Origin: CAVRZY01 sp963725415
GTDB taxonomy: Bacteria; Acidobacteriota; Terriglobia; Bryobacterales; Bryobacteraceae
Reading direction: 5' to 3'
Length of the DNA: 17,939 bases
Assembly: GCA_963725415.1 (NCBI GenBank)
Contig: CAVRZY010000141.1
Coordinates: 1-17,939 of the forward strand
This document shows positions 1-5,675 of this stretch, one piece after another (the stretch's first letter is position 1; each line of letters starts with the position of its first letter). The translations under genes were made by a program, and so were the position numbers. The notes beneath the pieces are model-generated. The model saw only the letters and a program-made list of their open reading frames with translations, was not told where the DNA came from and searched no databases.

Positions 1-504
1 GCCGCAGTTTCTAGCCGGTCTACCTTCGCCGGCGGCGCGGTGGCCAGCGTTACGGCGGACGTGGGAATCACCCAGGCGGCCGCCGATAAGGTCTGGGGCA
101 CCGCGGCGCGGACGTTGACCAGTTTCGGCACGCTCGTTGCCGACATCTGGGCCTATGCGACCCGTACCCTCTCGGCTTTTTCGACAACCCTCGCTCTCTC
201 GGTTTGGGATGTTCTCGAAAGCGCCATCGCTACCGCTTCGAGCATCGGCCTGAAACTGAAAACCAATCTCGATGCGGCCGTCTCCACGCGATCCACCTAC
301 GCCGGTGGGGCGGTGGCCAGTGTGACGGCCGATGTAGGGATCACACAGACGGCCGCGGATAAGGTTTGGGGCAGTGCGACGCGCACCCTGACGAGTTTCG
401 GCACGCTGGCCGCCGACATCTGGGCCTATGCCACGCGCACACTCACATCCTTTGGAACTCTGGTGGCCGACGTTTGGGCCAGCGCGACACGGTCCCTCAC
501 CGAT
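1..504 (+). repeat. In-gene direct repeat, 273-bp period with 54-bp subunits
   Basis: The segment starting at 1 (A-A-V-S-S-R-S-T) recurs at 274 (A-A-V-S-T-R-S-T) with the same order of motifs: AGGAVASVTADVGIT, ADKVWG, ATRTLTSFGTL, ADIWAYATRTL. The offset is exactly 273 bp (91 codons). Within each copy an 18-residue unit beginning VW or IW repeats two to three times, the last at about 469-504. DNA identity is lower than protein identity because many third positions differ, so the duplication is not recent. Confidence 0.85.
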
Positions 505-810
505 AAGGCCGGGTTCTCTCTGGCTGCCGGGCAACTGGCTGTGAAGAAGAATGCCGCCCTGGCCAACTTCAAATTCCTGATGGTCGATTCCGCCGACCAC
601 ATCACCCCCAAGACCGGACTCACAGTTACGGCCGAGCGGTTGATTGATGACGGGTCTTTTGCCGCGTGCGCGAACACCGTGACCGAAAAGGCCAGCGGAA
701 TCTACAAGATCGACCTGGCGGCGGCGGATTTGAACGGTAATGTGATTACTCTGAAATTCACCGGGACCGGTGCAGACGCGCGGTTTGTAACGGTGGTGAC
801 GCAGGCATGA
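1..810 (+). CDS. Repeat-rich phage virion protein, 5' end cut by window edge
   Basis: The reading frame is open to the left edge, and the residues before the first possible start (GTG at 40) match the second copy of an internal repeat, so the true start lies outside the window. The N-terminal two thirds consists of tryptophan-containing units of about 18 residues (pattern VWGSATRTLTSFGTLAAD), nested in a 91-codon duplication. The last ~100 residues, after SLTDKAGFSL, form a different, non-repeated domain ending in RFVTVVTQA, resembling accessory domains of phage fibre or decoration proteins. The stop overlaps the next start (ATGA), implying translational coupling. Virion structural role is inferred from repeats and context; adsorption or decoration are both possible. 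I cannot name a family with certainty. Confidence 0.6.
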   Translation, partial: AAVSSRSTFAGGAVASVTADVGITQAAADKVWGTAARTLTSFGTLVADIWAYATRTLSAFSTTLALSVWDVLESAIATASSIGLKLKTNLDAAVSTRSTYAGGAVASVTADVGITQTAADKVWGSATRTLTSFGTLAADIWAYATRTLTSFGTLVADVWASATRSLTDKAGFSLAAGQLAVKKNAALANFKFLMVDSADHITPKTGLTVTAERLIDDGSFAACANTVTEKASGIYKIDLAAADLNGNVITLKFTGTGADARFVTVVTQA

Positions 811-1034
811 TGCTGACGTGGACCAGTGGGTTGGCTCGCCCGGGAATGGCTCCCTGGGTCGGTTTGGGATATGCCGACAATTGGCTCGCGGTGGTGGCGG
901 GGGGAGCACCACCTTCATTTCACGTCTTGCCAGAACATGGTTTCACAACTCGCCGGGACACCCGGGACTTTAACGCCGGCCACGACACGGACTTTACGAA
1001 ACCGCGCACACGGCGCGATTTCGAGGTCAACTGA
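807..1034 (+). CDS. Small phage protein, unknown
   Basis: A 75-residue frame whose ATG overlaps the stop of the upstream gene (ATGA) and whose TGA overlaps the next ATG (TGATG), which is the best evidence that it is translated. It starts MMLTWTSGLARPG and has a polar, charged C-terminus with a loosely repeated D-x-R/T-D-F pattern (DTRDF, DTDF, RRDF). No family recognised. The overlapping frame 826-1086 lacks such coupling. Its position suggests a small virion or connector accessory protein, but that is only inference. Confidence 0.5.
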   Translation: MMLTWTSGLARPGMAPWVGLGYADNWLAVVAGGAPPSFHVLPEHGFTTRRDTRDFNAGHDTDFTKPRTRRDFEVN

Positions 1035-1339
1035 TGCTGGGATGGATCGTAAAGCAGCCCTCGGAAGAACTCGATTGCTCGATTGAGTTCGCCGCGGACC
1101 TGGCGGTGGGCGAAACCTTGGTACTCGACGGGGTCACCGCAATCAACATCGCCACCGGCGCTGATTCGACCTCTCTGGTTATCGCCACCAGTCCCGCGCC
1201 GCAGATCTCCGGCACGAAACTGCTTTGGCGCACGAAAGATGGCTTGGACACCCAACAGCACAAGATCACCGCGAAGGTTCACACCTCCGCCGGGCAAAAG
1301 TTCGAGGTCGATATCGGCCTGAATGTGGTGGAGGAATAA
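1034..1339 (+). CDS. Small beta-rich phage protein, unknown
   Basis: A 101-residue protein beginning MLGWIVKQPSEELDCSIEF, coupled to the previous gene by a TGATG overlap. The sequence alternates polar and hydrophobic residues (VLDGVTAINIATG, KITAKVHTSAG, FEVDIGLNVVEE), consistent with a small beta-sandwich of the kind phages carry near the neck or as capsid decoration. Neither start nor end is in doubt. It sits directly before the DUF1320 gene, so a head-completion or decoration role is possible but not shown. Confidence 0.6.
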   Translation: MLGWIVKQPSEELDCSIEFAADLAVGETLVLDGVTAINIATGADSTSLVIATSPAPQISGTKLLWRTKDGLDTQQHKITAKVHTSAGQKFEVDIGLNVVEE

Positions 1340-1346
1340 GGGACTC

Positions 1347-1778
1347 ATGGCGTACATCACAGTCGACGACTTGAAGAAAGGGATGCCAGAGGCGGAGCTG
1401 ATCCAGCTTACCGATGATGAAAAGGCTGGATCACTGACCGCGGCCGCGCTGGCGCGCATCACGGAGGCCATCAGCAGCGCTGGCGCGGATATCGATAGTT
1501 ACGCGGGAACGAGATACGCCACCCCCCTCCAGACCTCCCAGAAGGTCAAGGATCTGGCCTTGGACCTCACCAAGTGGCGGCTGGAAAAGCGCCGGAGCAA
1601 GATTCGCGAGGATACCCAGCGGGCCTTCGAGGCAGCGGTGGCGTTCCTGAAAGACGTGGCGGCGGGGCGCGCCAAACTCGATCAGCCCGTGGGCGCGGCG
1701 CCACAGTCCGATGCGCAACAGGTGCAGACGACGGAGGTCGAGGGGCCGTTCTCGGATGAGAATCTGGATGGATTCTAG
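1347..1778 (+). CDS. DUF1320 family phage protein (Mu gp36-like)
   Basis: A 143-residue protein starting MAYITVDDLKKGMPEAEL. The start at 1347 fits the family N-terminus; an ATG at 1323 would only add eight unrelated residues overlapping the previous gene. The order is typical of DUF1320: a short N-terminal 'YIT..DL' segment, a helix with AISSAGADIDSYAGTRYATPL, then LALDLTKWRLEKRR and a C-terminal helix. In Mu-like phages this gene lies after the capsid genes and before the gpG/gp37-type genes, as here, and is taken to act in the head-to-tail connector. The C-terminus beyond residue ~115 is polar and probably disordered. Confidence 0.85.
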   Translation: MAYITVDDLKKGMPEAELIQLTDDEKAGSLTAAALARITEAISSAGADIDSYAGTRYATPLQTSQKVKDLALDLTKWRLEKRRSKIREDTQRAFEAAVAFLKDVAAGRAKLDQPVGAAPQSDAQQVQTTEVEGPFSDENLDGF

Positions 1779-1783
1779 GAGGA

Positions 1784-1853
1784 GTTGAGAGTCGAAAGTT
1801 GAAAGTCGAAAGCAGGACCCTTTCAACTTTTGACTTTCGACTTTGGACTTTTC
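1784..1853 (+). repeat. Heptamer array, direct then inverted (GTCGAAA / ACTTTCG)
   Basis: Ten 7-bp units in unbroken register: gttgaga, gtcgaaa, gttgaaa, gtcgaaa, a spacer unit, then cctttca, acttttg, actttcg, actttgg, acttttc. The right half is the near-complement of the left, so 1791-1812 can pair with 1820-1841 around a 7-nt loop, with three G-U type deviations. It fills the whole gap before the gpG-like start at 1856, where no ordinary ribosome binding site is visible. Confidence 0.9.
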
Positions 1854-1855
1854 AC

Positions 1856-2497
1856 ATGGCTGAACCGACCTTCAAGATCAACGCCACGGAAGCGCTGGGG
1901 AAATTCGCCAACCTCCAGCAGGCCCTGCGGAGCAAGGGACCGCTGCTACGCATCTTCGGCAACCTGATGGTGCGGTCCGCGCAGCAGACTTTCCGCGAAG
2001 GCGGCTCGCCGGCGGGTTCCTGGCGGGCCGTCCTGGCAGGATCAGTGCGGGCGCAGTTTGCCGGGCGCGCGCGGAAAAAGATCGGGGCGTTCACGAAGGC
2101 GCAGCAACGCGCATCCTACGGCAAGACCCCGCAAGGCGGGGACACGGCGGCGTTCTCGCGCTTTGCCGGGGGCAAGAGAATCCTGATTACCTCCGGGCTC
2201 TTGATGCGCAGCGTGACGTTCGCGGTGGATGCGGGGGCGAACCTGGTGCGCGTGGGGACGAATCTGAAGTACGGCCGCATCCATCAGTTGGGCGGGGTGA
2301 TCGTGCCGAAGAACCGCAAATTCCTGCGGTTTCCGATCGGCGGCGGGCAGTTCATGTTCGCCAAGAAGGTGACCATGCCGGCGCGGCCGTACCTGGTGGT
2401 CCGCCCGGAGGATCCCGGACGATTGGCGGAAGCCGCGCGGGATTATCTGCGGAGTAGGTTCGGGGCTCGGGACTCGGGACTCGGGGTTCGGGAATGA
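1856..2497 (+). CDS. Phage virion morphogenesis protein (Mu gpG-like)
   Basis: A 213-residue protein starting MAEPTFKINATEALGKF. It contains the hallmarks of the Mu gpG / phage virion morphogenesis family: a central 'RSAQQTFREGGSPAGSW' segment, then 'SGLLMRSVTF', 'VGTNLKYGRIHQLGG' and 'MPARPYLVV' before a C-terminal helix. The family acts in head completion or tail joining. I chose ATG 1856 because the in-frame upstream codons are only heptamer repeat. The C-terminus (FGARDSGLGVRE) is also encoded by a heptamer array, so the last ~12 residues are probably non-conserved. The stop overlaps the next start (ATGA). Confidence 0.85.
   Translation: MAEPTFKINATEALGKFANLQQALRSKGPLLRIFGNLMVRSAQQTFREGGSPAGSWRAVLAGSVRAQFAGRARKKIGAFTKAQQRASYGKTPQGGDTAAFSRFAGGKRILITSGLLMRSVTFAVDAGANLVRVGTNLKYGRIHQLGGVIVPKNRKFLRFPIGGGQFMFAKKVTMPARPYLVVRPEDPGRLAEAARDYLRSRFGARDSGLGVRE
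2459..2493 (+). repeat. Heptamer array, (C/T)TCGGG(A/G) x5, coding
   Basis: Five consecutive units: ttcgggg, ctcggga, ctcggga, ctcgggg, ttcggga. It lies inside the last codons of the gpG-like gene and ends one base before the next start codon. The G-tracts fit a G-quadruplex consensus on the plus strand. Confidence 0.95.
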
Positions 2498-2952
2498 AGT
2501 TGGCGGAGATCGAAAACGCGCTCATCGCTCTGGTCGAGGCGGCCCTGCCCGGAGTCACCGTGGAGACGGCCGCCAGCCAGCATTTCGACGCCGACGGCAA
2601 TATCCTGGCCATCCCTCCCGCGGTGCTGGTGATCTACGCCGGGAGCCAGGGGCAACCGAACGATGTGCGCGGGGTGAGTTACGTCGCCAACCCGCGGTGG
2701 ATGCTGGCGGCCGGGTCCTCGAACTTGCGCGGGGCGCTCGAAGAGCAGCAAGGCGATGCCGCCAGCGGCGTTGCCGGCGCCTACGATTTACTCGATGCCT
2801 TGCGGGCCTTGGCCGGAAAAAAACTCGTCTTCACCTCGGGTGGCGGCGGATTGCTGGTCTGGCGCGGCGACGAGCTGCTCCAGCATGAGAATGAGGGCAC
2901 TTGGTACGCGCTGACCTTCGAGGTGCTCACGCACTTTGTGAATGTGGAATGA
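2494..2952 (+). CDS. Mu gp37-like (DUF1834-type) phage protein
   Basis: A 152-residue protein starting MKLAEIENALIALVEAALPG, with 'VTVETAASQHF', 'PPAVLVIYAGSQG', 'ANPRWMLAAGSSNLRG' and 'AYDLLDALRALAG', ending 'LTFEVLTHFVNVE'. The pattern of an N-terminal helix, a 'PA..V.Y.G' strand and a central YDLL/DALR helix matches the gp37 family that follows DUF1320 and gpG in Mu-like phages and resembles tail-terminator type folds. It is coupled to the upstream gene by ATGA. Order within the cassette supports the call strongly; sequence recognition alone is moderate. Confidence 0.72.
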   Translation: MKLAEIENALIALVEAALPGVTVETAASQHFDADGNILAIPPAVLVIYAGSQGQPNDVRGVSYVANPRWMLAAGSSNLRGALEEQQGDAASGVAGAYDLLDALRALAGKKLVFTSGGGGLLVWRGDELLQHENEGTWYALTFEVLTHFVNVE

Positions 2953-2960
2953 GAATAAGA

Positions 2961-2988
2961 GTTGAAAGTCGAAAGTCGAAAGTTGAAA
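2961..2988 (+). repeat. Heptamer array, GTYGAAA x4
   Basis: Units gttgaaa, gtcgaaa, gtcgaaa, gttgaaa in the gap between 2952 and 3003. Unlike the arrays at 1784 and 8633 it has no inverted half, and it is followed by a normal ribosome binding site (GGAGG at 2993-2997). Confidence 0.95.
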
Positions 2989-3002
2989 GGCCGGAGGAAG
3001 CC

Positions 3003-3200
3003 ATGAGCCAAGAGAAAGAGCAACACGGGCAGGATTGGGTAAGTTTCAAGTTGAAAGGCGACGCTCCGGAGGAGGTCAGCCTGGGCACCGTACGTTTTGC
3101 GGCCACTTACCGCCGTGCGGAAGAGCCCTTTTCCGCCACGCGGGGCGAGTGGTCGGTGTTCCTCGAGCCGAGCGGATTTTTTGAAGAAGTGGCGGAGTAA
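3003..3200 (+). CDS. Small phage tail-cassette protein, unknown
   Basis: A 65-residue protein starting MSQEKEQHGQDWVSFKLKG, with GGAGG five bases upstream of its ATG. It has a short charged N-terminus, then a likely beta-rich stretch (VSLGTVRFAATYRR, GEWSVFLEPSGFFEEVAE). By position it corresponds to the small DUF2635/gp38 gene that follows gp37 in Mu, but I do not see enough similarity to assign that family. The frame is also open upstream to 2901, but that part overlaps the preceding gene and the heptamer array. Confidence 0.6.
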   Translation: MSQEKEQHGQDWVSFKLKGDAPEEVSLGTVRFAATYRRAEEPFSATRGEWSVFLEPSGFFEEVAE

Positions 3201-3247
3201 ATCCGCCTCTACACCCGGATTTGTAGCGGCCCCGATGCATCGGGGCC
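3191..3247 (+). promoter_or_regulatory. Three adjacent hairpins before the tail tube gene
   Basis: Three inverted repeats follow one another: ggcgga/tccgcc (3191-3196 with 3202-3207, including the stop of the upstream gene), ctaca/tgtag (3209-3213 with 3222-3226), and a perfect 20-bp palindrome at 3228-3247 centred on GATGCATC. There is no T-run, so termination is unlikely; mRNA processing or stability upstream of an abundantly needed structural gene is one possible role. A mobile or REP-like origin is another. Confidence 0.65.
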
Positions 3248-3268
3248 ACAGAAAGACAGGAGGTTTCC

Positions 3269-4312
3269 ATGCCAGTATTCGAACCACAGCGGCCCTATGA
3301 AGGGCGATTCGCTTTCAGTCCCAACAAGGAGACGGCTTACGGCACGGTCCTGGCCGATGCGAAGTTCACCCGGTCGACCCCGCCCCTCAGTTTCGATGCG
3401 CCGGAAATCGTCAAAACGTTTCTGGACGATGCTGACAAAGCCTGGAAAGGCGGCGAATGGCCGACGCAGCGCAGCCAGACGCGCCAGAACCTGGCCTATC
3501 CGCTCAACTTCGAATTGAGCGCGCTGGTGGCCGGGCACATCGCGGCCTTCTGCCTGGGCAAGGTAACGACCACGAGCAAAGGGGGCGCGCCGTGCGCCTA
3601 CGAGCACGTCATCATCTTCCAGGACCCGGTCACCATCAGTCATCAACTGCCGTCGACGGGGCACTGGTTCAGGATGGCGACGGACCTGCGCGTCAAGTCG
3701 AAGGGCGCGGTGTGCACGGGATTCTCCGTCTCCTATTCCCGCGGCCAGCCGGTGATCCAAATCAATTCGAACTGGATCGGCAGTGGCGATTACGTCGACG
3801 CCGACTTGGCCAGTATCCCCGCACTCGATACGGTGGCCAGTCTGGGATATCTCTACGAGAAGGGTCTCGACATCCTGCTGGGGACTCCCGGGTCGGAGGT
3901 TTCGATTGCGGACCGCGTCCAGGCATTCTCCATCGAGATCTCGAACGGCGCGCAGGAAGACACGGCCTACTACCCCGGCACCAACCTCTACAAGGGGCGG
4001 TTCTGGATTGGCAAGCGGACGGTGACGCTGAAGTTGACCGTGTTCGCCAAGAGTACCGACGACCTGAAGGGCCTCTTCGTGGGCGATACGTTGCAGGGTT
4101 TCAAAGTGGCGATCACCGGCGACGTCATCAACGGCGCCGAGTATCACAAGTTGACGATCTACATGCCCAATATCCGCATCACCGCGCCGAAGTTTATCGA
4201 TGCCGGCGGGTATGTGGCTTGGGACATGGCGCCGCAAGTGTTCAAGCCGGCGGCGGCGGAAATCGTCACCGTGACGGTGGAGAACGTCGAAGTGGCGTAT
4301 CTCGGAACGTAA
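3269..4312 (+). CDS. Phage tail tube protein
   Basis: A 347-residue protein starting MPVFEPQRPYEGRFAFSPNKE, preceded by a strong AGGAGGT at 3258-3264. N-terminal 'ETAYGT' and 'PEIVKTFLDDADKAWKGGEWPT' segments, then long alternating beta-sequence including 'SSYSRGQ'-type, 'IEISNGAQEDTAYYPGTNLY', 'GRFWIGKRTVTLKLTVFA' and 'VTVTVENVEVAYLGT', fit the tail tube proteins of siphoviruses, which form the hexameric tube around the tape measure. It occupies the tube position between the gp37-like gene and the tape measure, and no sheath gene precedes it. It is longer than a minimal tube protein, so an extra surface domain is likely. Confidence 0.78.
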   Translation: MPVFEPQRPYEGRFAFSPNKETAYGTVLADAKFTRSTPPLSFDAPEIVKTFLDDADKAWKGGEWPTQRSQTRQNLAYPLNFELSALVAGHIAAFCLGKVTTTSKGGAPCAYEHVIIFQDPVTISHQLPSTGHWFRMATDLRVKSKGAVCTGFSVSYSRGQPVIQINSNWIGSGDYVDADLASIPALDTVASLGYLYEKGLDILLGTPGSEVSIADRVQAFSIEISNGAQEDTAYYPGTNLYKGRFWIGKRTVTLKLTVFAKSTDDLKGLFVGDTLQGFKVAITGDVINGAEYHKLTIYMPNIRITAPKFIDAGGYVAWDMAPQVFKPAAAEIVTVTVENVEVAYLGT

Positions 4313-4317
4313 AACCC

Positions 4318-4352
4318 GGGACTCGGGGATCGGGACTCGGGACTCGCAGATC
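4318..4352 (+). repeat. Heptamer array, GGGACTC x5
   Basis: Units gggactc, ggggatc, gggactc, gggactc, gcagatc just after the tail tube stop. Four G-tracts spaced by 3-4 bases fit the quadruplex consensus. Confidence 0.95.
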
Positions 4353-4413
4353 CGGGGTCCTGAACTCCGGATCCCGGCAGGCCGGCGCGTGCTACGGCGC
4401 TGGCCCAGAAGTG

Positions 4414-4441
4414 CGGCTGGCCTTGCCTCCAGCCGATTTTT
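4414..4441 (+). terminator. Possible intrinsic terminator / attenuator after tail tube gene
   Basis: A perfect 7-bp GC-rich stem (cggctgg, 4414-4420, with ccagccg, 4429-4435) around an 8-base loop (ccttgcct), followed by A and five T. That is the layout of a weak intrinsic terminator. It lies in the 182-bp gap between the tube gene and the chaperone-position gene, where reduced read-through would keep tube protein in excess. The short T-run makes partial rather than full termination more likely. Confidence 0.5.
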
Positions 4442-4442
4442 A

Positions 4443-4462
4443 CGGCGGCCTTGCTTCCGCCG
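4443..4462 (+). repeat. Second hairpin sharing the loop of the first
   Basis: cggcgg (4443-4448) pairs with ccgccg (4457-4462) around ccttgctt. The loop differs from that of the hairpin at 4414-4435 by one base, so the two look like copies of one element with diverged stems. Confidence 0.75.
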
Positions 4463-4494
4463 GGAAATCGGAAAATCTAAACTGGAGGTGAGGC

Positions 4495-5298
4495 ATGGAA
4501 GAAGAGAAGTCAGAAGTCGGAAGCCAGAAATCAGAAGAAGTCCCGAACCCCGAACCCCGAGTCCCGAGTCCCGAGTCCCGTCTCCTAGACCTGGCGGCGC
4601 CGGAGCGGTTCGTGGCGCTCAAGGTGACTGAGAGGAGGTTGATCCATCGGTTCCGACCGCCGACGGTCGACGATTGGCTCGAGTACGAACGGGCCTTGCG
4701 GCCCACGGTGGTCCTGGCGGACGACGAAATCGAGACGCGAGTTTCGCAGCGCGAGGCCAGCGATGAACTCTGGCGGAAGTGCATCCGAACCGTCGAGGGG
4801 TATTCGGGGGAAACGCAGAACGCAGAATACGGAACAAAGAATGTTCCGCTCGAGCATCGTGTCTTGGCAGTCAGCGGACTCGACCGGGTCCAACCGGCCA
4901 TCGACCAGGACGTCTTGGGCGATAGCGAAACCGTACCCGTAAAACTCGAGGCCTGGTGGAATGGCGAGTTCTACGGCCGGCTCGTGCACCGGTTCAAACG
5001 GCCGCTGGTCGAACACGAATTACGGTTCCAGGAAGCTGCGGAGCGCCGCACCTTGGCAAGAACAAAAATCGGCGGGCAGAAAAAACCCGGGCAGGGGACC
5101 CTCACCACGCGCGCGTTGCCGCAACTTCCGACGCTCATCGCGCTTTACGACGACCTGATCGTAGAGACAGAAGGCTACCTCCAGTCCCCAGGAGGTTTCA
5201 CTTCGATGGATCTGCCGCACAAGGCGGCGGCGGTGCGCGAGTTGTTTCGCGCCGCGCGGGCCGAATTCGACGATGGCGGAGGCGGCGATGCCCGCTGA
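4495..5298 (+). CDS. Tail assembly chaperone-position protein (lambda gpG/Mu gp41 slot)
   Basis: A 267-residue protein starting MEEEKSEVGSQKSEE with GGAGGTGA four to five bases upstream. It lies between the tube and tape measure genes, the place where siphoviruses carry the tail assembly chaperone that coats the tape measure. Residues ~4-29 are encoded entirely by heptamer arrays; the folded part seems to begin at LLDLAAPERFVALKVTERRLI. A second heptamer stretch encodes ~107-118 (ETQNAEYGTKN). It then has mixed helical sequence with ERRTLARTKIGG and ends EFDDGGGGDAR. The next frame overlaps its end. Function is by position only; there is no clear family motif that I recognise. Confidence 0.5.
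   Translation: MEEEKSEVGSQKSEEVPNPEPRVPSPESRLLDLAAPERFVALKVTERRLIHRFRPPTVDDWLEYERALRPTVVLADDEIETRVSQREASDELWRKCIRTVEGYSGETQNAEYGTKNVPLEHRVLAVSGLDRVQPAIDQDVLGDSETVPVKLEAWWNGEFYGRLVHRFKRPLVEHELRFQEAAERRTLARTKIGGQKKPGQGTLTTRALPQLPTLIALYDDLIVETEGYLQSPGGFTSMDLPHKAAAVRELFRAARAEFDDGGGGDAR
4505..4581 (+). repeat. Compound heptamer array, AGAAGTC x5 then GTCCCGA x6, coding
   Basis: Eleven units in one unbroken register: agaagtc, agaagtc, ggaagcc, agaaatc, agaagaa, gtcccga, accccga, accccga, gtcccga, gtcccga, gtcccgt. Two different families abut without loss of phase. The array encodes the N-terminal 4-29 region of the chaperone-position protein. The second half is the complement strand of the GGGACTC family. 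Confidence 0.95.
4813..4847 (+). repeat. Heptamer array, ACGCAGA-like x5, coding
   Basis: Units acgcaga, acgcaga, atacgga, acaaaga, atgttcc, in the middle of the same gene, encoding about twelve residues (TQNAEYGTKNVP). The last two units are more diverged. It is related to the GAACGCT/GAATGAT family at 12401. Confidence 0.75.
5278..5282 (+). promoter_or_regulatory. Ribosome binding site that decides the start at 5288
   Basis: GGAGG followed by five bases and ATG at 5288. This ideal spacing favours internal initiation at 5288 over the upstream ATG at 5273, and offers an alternative to ribosomal frameshifting as the way the downstream frame is translated. Confidence 0.6.
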
Positions 5299-5629
5299 GG
5301 TCGCCCAAGACTATTCCCGGCTGCGCGCTTACGCCGAACTGCAGTTCGAGTACGCAGCGCGCGTGGAAGCCGCCGGGACCCATGCCGACCAGGTGGCCCC
5401 GCCGGAGATCCCGGCACCTTATGCGGGCTGGCTGGCGTTTCTCGGGCGCGTGGCGAAAGCGCGGGCGCAGGGTGGGGTGAATTCCCCGCTACGCGCCGAT
5501 GTGGCGCACGGTCTCGAAGCGGTTGACGAGGCCCGAAACCGCTTTTTGGCGAAGCACCGGCAGTGCAACCGATGCGGGCATTTTCTGCCGCGGGTGGCGA
5601 AAGTCTGTACCTGCGGAGAGAGGTTTTGA
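5288..5629 (+). CDS. Small zinc-ribbon protein overlapping the chaperone-position gene
   Basis: A 113-residue protein starting MPAEVAQDYSRLRAYAELQF. The N-terminal half is helical; 'PYAGWLAFLGRVAKARAQGG' follows; the C-terminus holds four cysteines at 93, 96, 107 and 109 (CNRCGH...VCTCGERF), a likely one-metal knuckle. It overlaps the previous gene by 11 bp in the +1 (equivalent to -2) frame, and its frame is open from 5165. In many tailed phages the second tail chaperone is made by frameshift at this spot, so either a frameshift product or a separate protein is possible. The cysteine cluster is not a usual chaperone feature. Confidence 0.55.
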   Translation: MPAEVAQDYSRLRAYAELQFEYAARVEAAGTHADQVAPPEIPAPYAGWLAFLGRVAKARAQGGVNSPLRADVAHGLEAVDEARNRFLAKHRQCNRCGHFLPRVAKVCTCGERF

Positions 5630-5639
5630 AGATCGGGCG

Positions 5640-5658
5640 ATCCCGATCTAATCGGGAT
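5640..5658 (+). repeat. Hairpin before the tape measure gene
   Basis: atcccgat (5640-5647) pairs perfectly with atcgggat (5651-5658) around cta. It shares the CCCGAT/ATCGGG core with the palindromes at 3228 and 13578. Confidence 0.75.
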
Positions 5659-5675
5659 GGTCCGATGGAGTATTG

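Noticed and set aside
826..1086. Alternative small gene overlapping 807-1034
   Set aside because: No ribosome binding site or coupling to neighbours; it ends inside the next gene.
3003..3200. Assignment of the 65-residue protein to DUF2635 (Mu gp38)
   Set aside because: Position fits but no convincing sequence motif was seen, so it was left as unknown.
3209..4237. Long minus-strand frame opposite the tail tube gene
   Set aside because: Arginine- and histidine-rich sequence typical of the antisense of a GC-rich gene; the plus strand has a strong ribosome binding site and a recognisable protein.
3457..4491. Long plus-strand frame overlapping the tail tube gene
   Set aside because: Composition is arginine/glycine-rich and its tail runs through a heptamer array; it is a frame shadow.
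4956..5480. Frame reachable by a -1 shift at the A6 run in cag-aaa-aaa-ccc (about 5079-5087)
   Set aside because: The -1 frame is a proline/arginine-rich shadow with no protein-like pattern, and the heptamer lacks the required first base for simultaneous slippage.
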